Source of the DNA: Microbacterium sp. 3J1
GTDB lineage: Bacteria; Actinomycetota; Actinomycetes; Actinomycetales; Microbacteriaceae
Assembly: GCF_001049495.1 (NCBI RefSeq)
Contig: NZ_CDWI01000011.1
Location: forward strand, 868,001-932,000
Length of the DNA stretch: 64,000 nt
Direction of reading: 5' to 3'
A program made the translations under genes and the position numbers. Below, piece by piece: positions 35,046 to 45,896 of the stretch. The notes below the pieces were generated by a model. That model did no database searches. It was not told the DNA's origin and saw only the letters and a list, made by a program, of their open reading frames with translations. The number at the start of each line of letters is the position of its first letter. The first letter of the stretch is position 1.

Positions 35046-35629
35046 TGGCTTCCGATGACGTGCAGAACCTGATCGAGACGGAGGATGCCCCGCCCGCCTT
35101 CCCTCTCGCCGGCGGCCGGGCGCACGGATATCATCGTGCAGCCGTGGACACCTTCCTGGCTGCCGCCCGCGCAGCTTTCGAGGGCGACGCCGACGACCTC
35201 ACCGCGGCTGATGTGCGCGTGGCCTCCTTCCCACTGGTCAAGAACGGGTACGTCGTCGCCGAGGTGGATGCCGCTCTCGGACGAGTCGAGGATGCGCTGG
35301 CGGCACGCGCCCGTGACCGAGCTGTTCGCTCCCGTGGGGCAGGAGCGTGGGTGGAGAAGGCGCGCGACGACGCTCAGGTGGTCCTCGATCACCTCGCGCG
35401 CCCGCCGAAGCACCGGTTCGCCCGCACGGGTGTTCTGACGTTCGGCTACCGCGTCGACGAGGTCGATCACGTCGCCGGGCGGATCGTCAAGTACCTTCGC
35501 GACGGCGAGCCGCTGACCGCCGAGCAGTTGCGTTCCGCCGCCTTCCGCATGCAGCGCGGGGGATACCGCGAAGAGCAGGTCGATGCGCTGCTCGATGCGA
35601 CCGTCGACGTCATCCTGGCCGTTCGCTGA
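35045..35629 (+). CDS. DivIVA-motif repeat protein
   Basis: A 194-residue protein built of about four copies of the short DivIVA N-terminal motif (hydrophobic, GY, then EVD and a hydrophobic helix): GGRAHGYHRAAVDTFLAAAR, FPLVKNGYVVAEVDAALGR, VLTFGYRVDEVDHVAGRIV and FRMQRGGYREEQVDALLDA. In DivIVA/Wag31 this motif inserts into curved membranes and recruits polar growth factors, but the long coiled coil of true DivIVA is absent. This matches the actinobacterial 'DivIVA domain repeat' family of unknown role. Coupling to cdsA hints at a membrane-linked function. Confidence 0.85.
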   Translation: MASDDVQNLIETEDAPPAFPLAGGRAHGYHRAAVDTFLAAARAAFEGDADDLTAADVRVASFPLVKNGYVVAEVDAALGRVEDALAARARDRAVRSRGAGAWVEKARDDAQVVLDHLARPPKHRFARTGVLTFGYRVDEVDHVAGRIVKYLRDGEPLTAEQLRSAAFRMQRGGYREEQVDALLDATVDVILAVR

Positions 35630-35677
35630 ACGTTCTCGTGGCCTCGTCCGACCTCACCCGGTAGACTCGCTCACATC

Positions 35678-36358
35678 GTGACTTCCCGCAACGACATGAC
35701 CCTGCATCGAGACGACGTCGCGCCGGTTCCGGCGTCGACGGCGCTTTCGCCGCGTCAGGGCACGCGCCGGCGCGGAGTCGTCGGGTTCGTCAGCGCACTG
35801 GCTGTCGTCGGATTCGCTGCAGCGATGGTGGCTCCGACCGGCGTCGCTCTCGCAGAGCAGCCCGTCGAGGCCGAGCTCGAGTCGGCGTACTCGGTCGCGC
35901 TGGAGGACACGCAGAACCTCACCGTGACGACCGAGGGAGCAGCGATCGCCCCGGTGCAGCGCGGCACGTTCTCGGTGTACGTCACGCCGAAGCCGACCCC
36001 CACTCCCACCCCGAAGCCCGCGGCGAGCTCGTCGTCCAAGTCGGACTCCGGTGGCAGCGGCCCGCTCTTCTACACAGGAGGCGGCGCACCCGCCGAGTGG
36101 ATGTCGGCCGCCGGGATCGCGGAGTCGGACTGGGGCTTCGTGGACTACATCGTGTCTCGCGAGAGCGGTTGGAATCCCAACGCGACGAACAAGTCGTCCG
36201 GAGCGTGCGGGCTGGTCCAGGCTCTCCCGTGCAGCAAGGTTCCGGGCAACGGCTACGATCCCATCGACAACCTCCGCTGGGCGACCGGATACGCAACCGG
36301 CCGCTACGGCAGCTGGGCCGGAGCGCACGCGTTCTGGACGAAGAACCACTGGTGGTGA
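35678..36358 (+). CDS. secreted lytic transglycosylase-like protein
   Basis: A 226-residue exported protein. A basic N-terminus and hydrophobic stretch (about residues 33-59) end in VALA-EQ, a good signal peptidase I site. A Thr/Pro linker (TPKPTPTPTPKPAASSSS) leads to a C-terminal lysozyme-like domain with IVSRESGWNPNATNKSSGACG, where the Glu after SR is the expected catalytic acid, and WATGYATGRYGSWAGAHAFW. Small transglycosylase-like proteins of this type help remodel peptidoglycan. GTG 35678 is used; TAGACT lies 10 bases upstream, and ATG 35696 is an alternative. Confidence 0.88.
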   Translation: MTSRNDMTLHRDDVAPVPASTALSPRQGTRRRGVVGFVSALAVVGFAAAMVAPTGVALAEQPVEAELESAYSVALEDTQNLTVTTEGAAIAPVQRGTFSVYVTPKPTPTPTPKPAASSSSKSDSGGSGPLFYTGGGAPAEWMSAAGIAESDWGFVDYIVSRESGWNPNATNKSSGACGLVQALPCSKVPGNGYDPIDNLRWATGYATGRYGSWAGAHAFWTKNHWW

Positions 36359-36367
36359 GCCGCGGTC

Positions 36368-36655
36368 ATGGCCCGCTCGCACCGACGCCGTCCGGCGCGC
36401 CCTGACTCGGAGGACTCGCTCGACCGTCTCGTCGCCTCCTGGAAGCGCACGGAGGTGCGTCGGGGAACCGAGTGGACGGTGCAGCCGGTGTCGGCCGTGC
36501 AGGCCCAGAAGGAGTACAGCTGTCCGGGGTGCGGTCGCGGCATCGAGCCCGGCACCGCGCATCTCGTCGCATGGCGGGCCGATGGTGTACTCGGCGACGC
36601 CGCCGACCTGGCCGCGCGGCGGCACTGGCACACGCACTGTTGGAGGATCGCATGA
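36368..36655 (+). CDS. small protein with a zinc-ribbon-like cysteine pair
   Basis: A 95-residue basic protein. The N-terminus is Arg-rich (MARSHRRRPARPDSED). The centre has SCPGCGRGIEPGTAHLVAW and the C-terminus HWHTHCW, so Cys-X2-Cys with His/His/Cys could bind one zinc. Similar small proteins occur across actinobacteria, often labelled ATP/GTP-binding without evidence; I see no P-loop. It overlaps the following hydrolase start by 4 bases. Confidence 0.8.
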   Translation: MARSHRRRPARPDSEDSLDRLVASWKRTEVRRGTEWTVQPVSAVQAQKEYSCPGCGRGIEPGTAHLVAWRADGVLGDAADLAARRHWHTHCWRIA

Positions 36656-37371
36656 GCATCGAGATCAGGGGCCCCGTGGAGCTTCCCGCCCGACGCGAGG
36701 AGATCGTCCTCGAGACCGCTGACGGGCTCACCCTCGTGGGCGAACTCGCGACTCCGGAGACCGTCGCGCCGGTGGCGACCCTCGTTACGCTGCATCCGCT
36801 GCCCACCGCCGGCGGTTTCATGGACTCCCACATCCTCCGCAAGGCAGCGGCTCGCCTCCCCGCGACCGCGGACCTCGCCGTGCTGCGGTTCAACACGAGG
36901 GGCACCTCGTCGCCCCGTGGAACGAGCGACGGAGCGTTCGACGGAGGCGCGTCCGAGCACTTCGACGTGGCTGCGGCGATGGATCTCGTGAGAGAGCGAG
37001 CGCTGCCGAGGCCGTGGCTGGTCGGTTGGTCGTTCGGCACCGAACTGGCGCTCAAGTACGGGCGCGATCATGACGTCGAGGGCATCATCCTGCTCTCGCC
37101 GCCGCTGCACCGCGCGACGGCCGAGGAAGTGGCCGCGTGGTCGACGTCGGATGCTCGGATCGTGATCCTGGTTCCGGAGTTCGACGACTACCTGCGGCCT
37201 GACGAGGCGCGCGAGCGGTTCGCAAGCCTTCCCGACGCCGAGATCATCGCCGTCGAGGGCGGCAAGCATCTCTGGGTCGGCGAGACTCAGACACGGCGCG
37301 TGCTGACGGAGATCGTGACAGCGGTCAATCCCGCTGCCCTGCCGCTCCCGACCACGTGGCCTGCCGAGTAG
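36652..37371 (+). CDS. alpha/beta hydrolase
   Basis: A 239-residue alpha/beta-hydrolase-fold protein. The nucleophile elbow is GWSFGTE, and TLHPLPTAGGFMDSHILRKA resembles the oxyanion region of dienelactone-hydrolase and CocE-like relatives; the expected acid is in PEFDDYLRP and the His in VEGGKHLWVGE. The substrate is unknown. No signal peptide. It is translationally coupled to the small zinc-ribbon-like gene. Confidence 0.87.
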   Translation: MSIEIRGPVELPARREEIVLETADGLTLVGELATPETVAPVATLVTLHPLPTAGGFMDSHILRKAAARLPATADLAVLRFNTRGTSSPRGTSDGAFDGGASEHFDVAAAMDLVRERALPRPWLVGWSFGTELALKYGRDHDVEGIILLSPPLHRATAEEVAAWSTSDARIVILVPEFDDYLRPDEARERFASLPDAEIIAVEGGKHLWVGETQTRRVLTEIVTAVNPAALPLPTTWPAE

Positions 37372-37395
37372 GAGCGACCGCGCTCGGCAGCGGCC

Positions 37396-38457
37396 TCAGA
37401 GTTCGTTCATCCGGGGGATGAGCACCTGTCGGTAGAGAATGAGGATGCTCGCTGCGACAGGGATCGCGATGAGCGCGCCGAGCAGCCCGAGCAGGCTCCC
37501 GCCCGCCAGTGCCGCCACGACGACGACGGCGCCGGGGACGGAGACTGCGCGGCTCATGATCCTGGGGGAGATCACGTACGCCTCGATCTGCATGTAGATG
37601 AGGTAGTAGATGCCCGCGGTGATCGCCGTCGCCGGCGAACCGAGGCCGGGCACGAGGCACAGCAGCACGATGATCGTGGATCCGGTCAGCGTGCCCACCA
37701 GGGGGATCAGCGAGAAGAAGAACGCGATCACGGCGAGGACGGCGGGGAACGGTGCGTCGATGATCGACAGGAAGATCATGCTGAGCACGCCGTTGATGAC
37801 ACCCTGCGTCACCTGGCCGATGACGTAGTACCCGACGGAATCCGTGATCTGGTCGGCCAGATCGACGAATCGCTCACGCTTGGATGCCGGGGCGAGCTGG
37901 TACACGGCGCGCTTCAGCGACGGCGTGGATGCCGTCAGGTAGATCGTCAGGATGAGCACGACGAACGCCCCGAACAGGCCGCTGAGAAGCGCACCGCTGG
38001 CGGCGAGGACACCCTGCCCGATCGATCCGCCGATCTCAGCGAGGTTCGTGTTCAGCCAGTCCTCCACGTAGGCGAAGACCTCGTCGACGCGCAGATTGGG
38101 GAAGGTGTCCTGCATCCAGTTCTTCAGGTCGTCGATGGCCGTGCCCCGCTGCACGATCGCGGTGATCTGGACCACCAGCTCGGAGATCTGCTCGACGAGG
38201 ACGGGGATGACGATGAGGATGATCCCGGCGAAGACGCTCAGCACGACCACGATCGTCACGAGGACGGCGAGCCATCGGGGGAGTCGCCGTCGCTCGAGGA
38301 AAGACACGAGCGGATCCAGTCCGAGGCTGAGGAACAGCGCTGTTCCGACGTACAGCAGGACGGTCGACAGGTTCTGCACGCTGCCGATCAACAGGATCCC
38401 GAGGCCGACACCGAGCGTCGCCACGAGAGCGGTGCGGAAGGGACTGTGGATCTTCAT
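37396..38457 (-). CDS. AI-2E/PerM family transporter
   Basis: A 353-residue protein with about eight membrane segments and the family's central soluble loop (about residues 90-150). SMIFLSIIDAPFPAVLAVIAF, then LIPLVGTLTGSTIIVLLCLV and YLIYMQIEAYVISPRIMSRAV match the conserved C-terminal core. The family includes TqsA (AI-2 export) and Na+/H+ antiporters, so the substrate cannot be assumed. A leaderless-type promoter precedes it. Confidence 0.9.
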   Translation of the reverse strand: MKIHSPFRTALVATLGVGLGILLIGSVQNLSTVLLYVGTALFLSLGLDPLVSFLERRRLPRWLAVLVTIVVVLSVFAGIILIVIPVLVEQISELVVQITAIVQRGTAIDDLKNWMQDTFPNLRVDEVFAYVEDWLNTNLAEIGGSIGQGVLAASGALLSGLFGAFVVLILTIYLTASTPSLKRAVYQLAPASKRERFVDLADQITDSVGYYVIGQVTQGVINGVLSMIFLSIIDAPFPAVLAVIAFFFSLIPLVGTLTGSTIIVLLCLVPGLGSPATAITAGIYYLIYMQIEAYVISPRIMSRAVSVPGAVVVVAALAGGSLLGLLGALIAIPVAASILILYRQVLIPRMNEL

Positions 38458-38469
38458 GCTGCAAGGCTA
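38458..38469 (-). promoter_or_regulatory. leaderless-type promoter of the AI-2E transporter gene
   Basis: Minus-strand TAGCCT (38469-38464), six bases (TGCAGC), ATG at 38457. Confidence 0.5.
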
Positions 38470-38560
38470 TCGAGCAGACGCGCTCACACCGTCCGCGACG
38501 TGCCGCAGCGGACGGGGGAGCCGCTCGTGGGCAACACACAGGCGCTTTCGCTAGTCTGAA

Positions 38561-40606
38561 ATGTCGAGTGTTGCGACTCGGGCGTTCGTCCCGGGGCGCG
38601 TGAGGAGACTATTCGTGCGTTTCGTATGGGCCGTGGTGGCCTTCGTGCTGGCCGCGGGACTGATCGGTGCGGGCATCGCTCAGCGAACCATCTTCATGGG
38701 GCCGTCGACCGAGAAGGTCGCCGTCGAGGTCGAGGAACCTGCTCCGTTCGTTCTCATGGATGCCGAGGTGCTACGTGAGCACGCCGGTGCTCAGACCCTG
38801 TTGATCCGTGGTGAGGGCGACATCTTCGCCGCCTACGGTCGGACGGGGGACATGGAGGCCTGGCTCGCGGATGCCGACTACAACCACGTGACCGTCGGCA
38901 CGAACGGACGACTGGATGTCGAGTTCGTCCCGGCGTCCTCCGGAGAGTCGACCGAGGAGTCGCCCGCGACTCCGGCCCCCGAGGTGACGCCTGCGCCTGA
39001 GGCGACGCCGACCGAGGAAGCAGACGCCGAGGCCACGGGACGAAACCCCGCGGGTTCCGACCTGTGGTTGGACTCGTTCAGCGAGCCGGACAGGCTGATC
39101 GCCGACCTCCAGGTTCCCGAGGGAGTGAGCGTCATCATCGCGCACGACGGGACGCAGGACGCGCCCGAGGACATCTCGATCTCGTGGCCCCTCGACACAT
39201 CGACGCCGCTCGCCGGGCCGCTGATGGCCGCAGGCGGCCTGGTGCTGCTCGTGGGCCTCGTCCTCTACGTGCTTGCCATCCGACACCAGCGCCGCGGGAA
39301 GGGGCCGCGCCGTAAGGGCCCTGGCCCGATGCCCGCCACCGAGCCCATCGAGCTGTCGCAGCTGCCACCGGCCGAGCGATCTGCGATCGAGTCCGCGGGT
39401 GCCGACCGACCGGGCGCCGAGGGACCGAGCTCGGATCATGACCCTGCCGCACCCGAATCCGGCGCTCCCGAGCGCGATTCCGACAGCTCCGAGGCCGCCG
39501 AGCAGGGAAGACGGTCCGAGCTGCGCGCCGCGACACCGACCCGCAGGCGCAGGATGCTCGCAGTCCCCGCGTTGGCGCTGACCGCGCTGCTCGCGACAGG
39601 GTGCTCCGCTGACTCCTGGCCCCAGTTCGGTGCGGCCAGCCCCACGCCCTCACCGACCCCCACCGTCATCGCGCCGGACAATCAGAAGCCGCCGGCGGTC
39701 ACTGAAGCGCAGGCGAAGCGGATCCTTCAGCAGATCTCGACCACCGTCACGGACGCGGATGCGGCGATGGACATCGAGCTCGCCAAGACGCGCCTCGACG
39801 GTCCTGCTCTCGCCGCCCGGACCACGGAGTACGCCCTGCGGACCGCGGTTCCGGAGACGCCCGTCCCCGGCGCGATCCCCACCGACGACGTCGAGGTCGT
39901 GCTTCCGGAGGCGACCGATCGGTGGCCGCGGACCGTGCTCCTCCTCTCGAAGAGCGAAGGTGACGACACGATCCCGCCTGTCATCCTGACGATGACACAG
40001 CAGGATCCGTGGTCGACCTACAAGATCACGAACATGGCCGAGATGTCCGCCGACGCGGTGTTCCCAGACGTGGCTGCGGCGTGGCTGGGGACGTCACTCG
40101 TGCCCGACGACTCCGCGTTCCTCAGCATGCCGCCCGGCGAGCTCGCTGCCACGTATGCGGACGTCGTGGATGCCGGAGAGCAGAGCGCGTCCTACGGGCT
40201 GTTCGATGAGATCTCGCTCAACCTCGCCAAGTCGATCAGGGACAGCCGTCAGGCGGTCGTCCAGAACCTCGCGGACAACGGCGCCGCCGCGACGTCTCAG
40301 ACGGCGTTCGACATCGTGCCCTCGGAGGCTGCTCCCGTCTCGATGACCACGCTCGGCAGCGGCGCGATCGTCGCCGTCTCCCTCGTGGACACGGAGACGG
40401 TGACGCCCACCTCCGCCGACGCCGTCATCAGGTTCGGTGAGAACGCCCAGGCGAAAGCGCTGACCGGTGTCACCGAGTCTGCGAAGGGTGTGACGACCAA
40501 GTACGAGTTCCAGCTCTTCTTCTCCGTGCCCGCTCAGGGATCCACCGAGCAGATCCGACTCCTGGCCGTCCGCCAGGACCTTCTCTCCGTCGAGGTGATC
40601 AAGTGA
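38561..40606 (+). CDS. large envelope protein with internal lipobox
   Basis: A 681-residue protein I cannot name. Segment order: membrane helix at about 19-40; extracytoplasmic domain to about 215 with a Pro/Glu/Ala-rich stretch; second membrane helix at about 217-242; a charged cytosolic linker (about 245-330); then RRRRMLAVPALALTALLATGC, which looks exactly like a lipoprotein signal with Cys348; then a Ser/Pro/Thr linker and a roughly 320-residue extracytoplasmic domain. This could be one polytopic protein, two fused genes, or two genes read in one frame with an internal start at ATG 39554. Annotations as glycosyltransferase exist for such proteins (recollection) but no such motif is visible. 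It overlaps the thioredoxin-TPR gene by 4 bases. Confidence 0.8.
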   Translation: MSSVATRAFVPGRVRRLFVRFVWAVVAFVLAAGLIGAGIAQRTIFMGPSTEKVAVEVEEPAPFVLMDAEVLREHAGAQTLLIRGEGDIFAAYGRTGDMEAWLADADYNHVTVGTNGRLDVEFVPASSGESTEESPATPAPEVTPAPEATPTEEADAEATGRNPAGSDLWLDSFSEPDRLIADLQVPEGVSVIIAHDGTQDAPEDISISWPLDTSTPLAGPLMAAGGLVLLVGLVLYVLAIRHQRRGKGPRRKGPGPMPATEPIELSQLPPAERSAIESAGADRPGAEGPSSDHDPAAPESGAPERDSDSSEAAEQGRRSELRAATPTRRRRMLAVPALALTALLATGCSADSWPQFGAASPTPSPTPTVIAPDNQKPPAVTEAQAKRILQQISTTVTDADAAMDIELAKTRLDGPALAARTTEYALRTAVPETPVPGAIPTDDVEVVLPEATDRWPRTVLLLSKSEGDDTIPPVILTMTQQDPWSTYKITNMAEMSADAVFPDVAAAWLGTSLVPDDSAFLSMPPGELAATYADVVDAGEQSASYGLFDEISLNLAKSIRDSRQAVVQNLADNGAAATSQTAFDIVPSEAAPVSMTTLGSGAIVAVSLVDTETVTPTSADAVIRFGENAQAKALTGVTESAKGVTTKYEFQLFFSVPAQGSTEQIRLLAVRQDLLSVEVIK

Positions 40607-41538
40607 CCGATATCTCTCCCGCCGCTCTCCGAGGGGCCGTCGACCTGTCCGCGCTGCGCAATCGGCCGTCGCCGACGGCATCCGAATCGTCCTCTCAGGG
40701 GGCGCCTGCGGGTGTCGCGGACGTCGTGGTCGACGCGACCGATGAGACCTTCGGCGAGATCCTGGAGATTTCCCGGACGGTGCCGGTCGTCGTCGACCTC
40801 TGGGCGGAATGGTGCGGGCCCTGCAAGCAGCTGAGCCCCATCATCGAGAAGGTGACCCGCGAGCTCGGCGGACGCGTGCTGCTCGCGAAGGTCGACGTGG
40901 ACGCCAACCCCCAGCTGGCGCAGAGCTTCCGTGCGCAGTCGATCCCGATGGTCGTCGCAGTCATCGCAGGTCAGCCGGTCCCCATGTTCACCGGCGCTGT
41001 GCCCGAGCAGCAGGTCCGCGAGGTCTTCGCTCAGCTGCTTCAGGTCGCCGCCCAGAACGGCGTGTCCGGCACGCTGGACGTCGGCGGTGCCGCCGAGGAC
41101 GAGGCGACGCCCGAGGAGCCCGCGCTGCCGCCCCTCCACGCGGAGGCGTTCGCGGCGATCGAGATCGGCGATTACGCGGCGGCGATCACGGCCTATGAGA
41201 AGGCTCTCGCCGAGAACCCCCGCGACGAGGATGCCATCGCAGGTCTGGGTCAGGTGCGACTGCTCGACCGCGTGCAGAGGCTCGATCTGCAGGAAGCTCG
41301 TGCAGCGGCCGCCGCAGCTCCTCACGACGTCCAGGCGCAGTTCGACGTCGCGGACCTCGACCTGGCGGGCGGTCACGTGGAGGACGCTTTCGCGCGCCTC
41401 CTCGACCTGTTCTCTCAGCTGCCCGCTGACGAGCGCACACCGGTGCGCGAGCGTCTCATCGAGCTGTTCGGACTCATCGGCGCCGCGGACCCGCGGGTCG
41501 TCTCGGCCCGTAACCGCCTATCGTCGCTTCTCTTCTGA
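40603..41538 (+). CDS. thioredoxin-domain TPR protein (CnoX/YbbN-like)
   Basis: A 311-residue protein. A thioredoxin domain at about residues 40-150 has the redox-active WCGPC (C71, C74); a C-terminal helical TPR-like region includes AAITAYEKALAENPRDEDAIAGL and VEDAFARLLDLFSQLP. This is the architecture of CnoX (YbbN), a chaperone-redox protein that protects clients from overoxidation and hands them to GroEL; the E. coli protein has SXXC instead of CGPC. GTG start overlaps the upstream stop. Confidence 0.9.
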   Translation: MTDISPAALRGAVDLSALRNRPSPTASESSSQGAPAGVADVVVDATDETFGEILEISRTVPVVVDLWAEWCGPCKQLSPIIEKVTRELGGRVLLAKVDVDANPQLAQSFRAQSIPMVVAVIAGQPVPMFTGAVPEQQVREVFAQLLQVAAQNGVSGTLDVGGAAEDEATPEEPALPPLHAEAFAAIEIGDYAAAITAYEKALAENPRDEDAIAGLGQVRLLDRVQRLDLQEARAAAAAAPHDVQAQFDVADLDLAGGHVEDAFARLLDLFSQLPADERTPVRERLIELFGLIGAADPRVVSARNRLSSLLF

Positions 41539-41553
41539 GTCGCGTGCCGCCGG

Positions 41554-43757
41554 TCAGCCGTGGGTGACCGTCGGCACGTGCGGCTCGTTCTGGTGGCGCA
41601 GCCAGATCGTCGACAGCGCGGGCAGGGTGATGGTGGCGACCGACGCTGATGCGTCCCCATCGGGGTGCGCGACGACCATCCCGAGGTTCCCCGAACCGCG
41701 GCCACCGAACTCTGCGGCATCCGAGTTCAGGATCTCCTGCCACACGCCCTCGCGCGGGAGGACGAGCCGGTAGCCGCCGCGCTCGACACCCGAGAAGTTG
41801 CTGATCACGACGATGCGTCCGCCGTGCGCGTCGCGCCGCTCGAAGGCGATGACGCTGGGATCCCAGCTCGGTGCTCCGAGTCGCGAGAAGGATGAGGCGT
41901 CGTTGTCGCGCTCCCAGAGGGGTGCGTGAGCTCGGTACGTCCGGTTGAGCTGACCGACGAAGTCCTGGAGCTGTAGGTGAGACGGCTGCTCCAGGAGCCA
42001 CCAGTCGAGTTCCCGAGATTCCGACCATTCCCCGAGCTGACCGAACTCCTGGCCCATGAACAGCAGTTTCTTGCCCGGGTGCCCCCACATGTACGCGAGG
42101 TAGGCGCGGGCGTTGGCGAGTTTGTGCCAGTGATCGCCGGGCATCTTCGACACGAGGCTGCCCTTGCCGTGCACGACCTCGTCGTGGCTGATGGGCAGGA
42201 GGTAGTTCTCGCCGAACGCGTAGACGAACGAGAAGGTCATCTCGCCTTCATGGTGCGATCGGTACATGGGGTCGCGCTGGATGTACTGCAGGGAGTCGTT
42301 CATCCAGCCCATGTTCCATTTGAAGCCGAAGCCCAGACCCGCGTGGTCTGTGGGGGCGGTGACGCCGGGGAAGCTGGTCGACTCCTCGGCGATCATGAGG
42401 ATGCCGGGGTGCAGACGGTAGGCCGTCGCGTTGACCTCCTGGAGGAAGCGGATGGCTTCGAGGTTCTCGCGACCGCCGTGGATGTTGGGCTCCCACTCGC
42501 CGGCCTTGCGTGAGTAGTCGAGGTAGAGCATCGACGCCACGGCGTCGACCCGCAGCCCGTCGACGTGGAACTCGTCGAGCCAGTACAGCGCGTTGGCGAC
42601 GAGAAAACCGCGGACCTCCGGGCGCCCGTAGTCGAAGATCAGCGTGCCCCAGTCCTGATGCTCGCCGCGTCGCGGATCCGGGTGCTCGTACAGAGGCTGG
42701 CCGTCGAACCTGGCGAGAGCGAAGGCGTCCTTCGGGAAGTGCCCCGGGACCCAGTCCAGGAGCACTCCGATACCGGCCTGGTGGAGACGGTCGATCAGAT
42801 AGCGGAGGTCGTCGGGGCTGCCGAATCGACTCGTGGGCGCGTAGTAGCCGCTGATCTGGTAACCCCAGGAGCCCCCGAACGGATGCTCCGCCAGAGGCAT
42901 GAACTCGACATGCGTGAAGCCGGCTTCGGTCACATGATCGATGAGGGCGTCGGCCGCTTCACGGTACCCGAGTCCAGCTCGCCATGAACCCAGATGCACT
43001 TCGTACACGGAGAGGGGCTGCGCGACGGCGTGGGTCGCCGCGCGGCGGGTCATCCACGCGCCGTCCGACCACGCATAGTCGGATCGGGTCACGACGGATG
43101 CCGTCTCCGGCGGGACCTGGGCGGCCTGAGCCATCGGGTCGGCTTTGAAGATCCAGGCGCCGTCCCGCGTCCGGATCTGGTACTTGTAGGTGGTTCCGAC
43201 ACCGAGATCCGGGATGAACAGCTCCCAGATCCCGCTCCCGCCCATCGAGCGCATGGCATGCGACTCGCCGCTCCAGCCGTTGAGCTCGCCGACCACGCGC
43301 ACCGCGGTGGCGTTGGGTGCCCAGACGGCGAAGGCGACGCCGTCGTCACCCTCGAGATTTCGGGGATGCGCGCCGAGGACCTGCCAGAGGCGCTCATGTC
43401 GTCCCTCGGCGATGAGGTGCAGATCCATCTCGCCGACGGTCGGAAGGTGCCGGTACGGATCGCCGACGATCATCTCGGCGCCATCTTCGTACGCCGTGGC
43501 GATTCGGTAGGGAACCGGCGCGCCGTCATGCTGAGCCTCCCAGATCCCGTGCGCCACGTGTTCGAGGTCGAGTCGCGTGCCGTCGGGGAAGACAGCCGCG
43601 ACCGATGCGGCCAGAGGCCGGCGCGCTCGGATGACCGTCGCGGTGCGGCCGCCGGCGTCCGTCACGGGGTGTGCTCCGAGCACCGCGTGCGGATCATGAT
43701 GGGAGCCGTCCGCGACCGCCGCCCACTCGGGGGATTCCGTCACATCTTCCACGTAGC

Positions 43758-43761
<4 letters not shown>
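41554..43761 (-). CDS. glgB: 1,4-alpha-glucan branching enzyme
   Basis: A 735-residue GH13 branching enzyme creating alpha-1,6 links in glycogen or GlgE-type alpha-glucan. An N-terminal CBM48 domain precedes the barrel; the nucleophile Asp is in HVDGLRVDAVASMLYLD, the acid Glu in LMIAEESTSFP and the third Asp in LPISHDEVVHGKGSL. ATG at 43761 overlaps the glgE stop (ATGA), which fixes the start. It is the last gene of the glgX-glgE-glgB operon. Confidence 0.97.

Positions 43762-45892
<2,131 letters not shown>

Positions 45893-45896
<4 letters not shown>

Noticed and set aside
38561-40606. Glycosyltransferase function for the 681-residue envelope protein
   Set aside because: No GT-A or GT-B motif, DxD or nucleotide-sugar site is visible.
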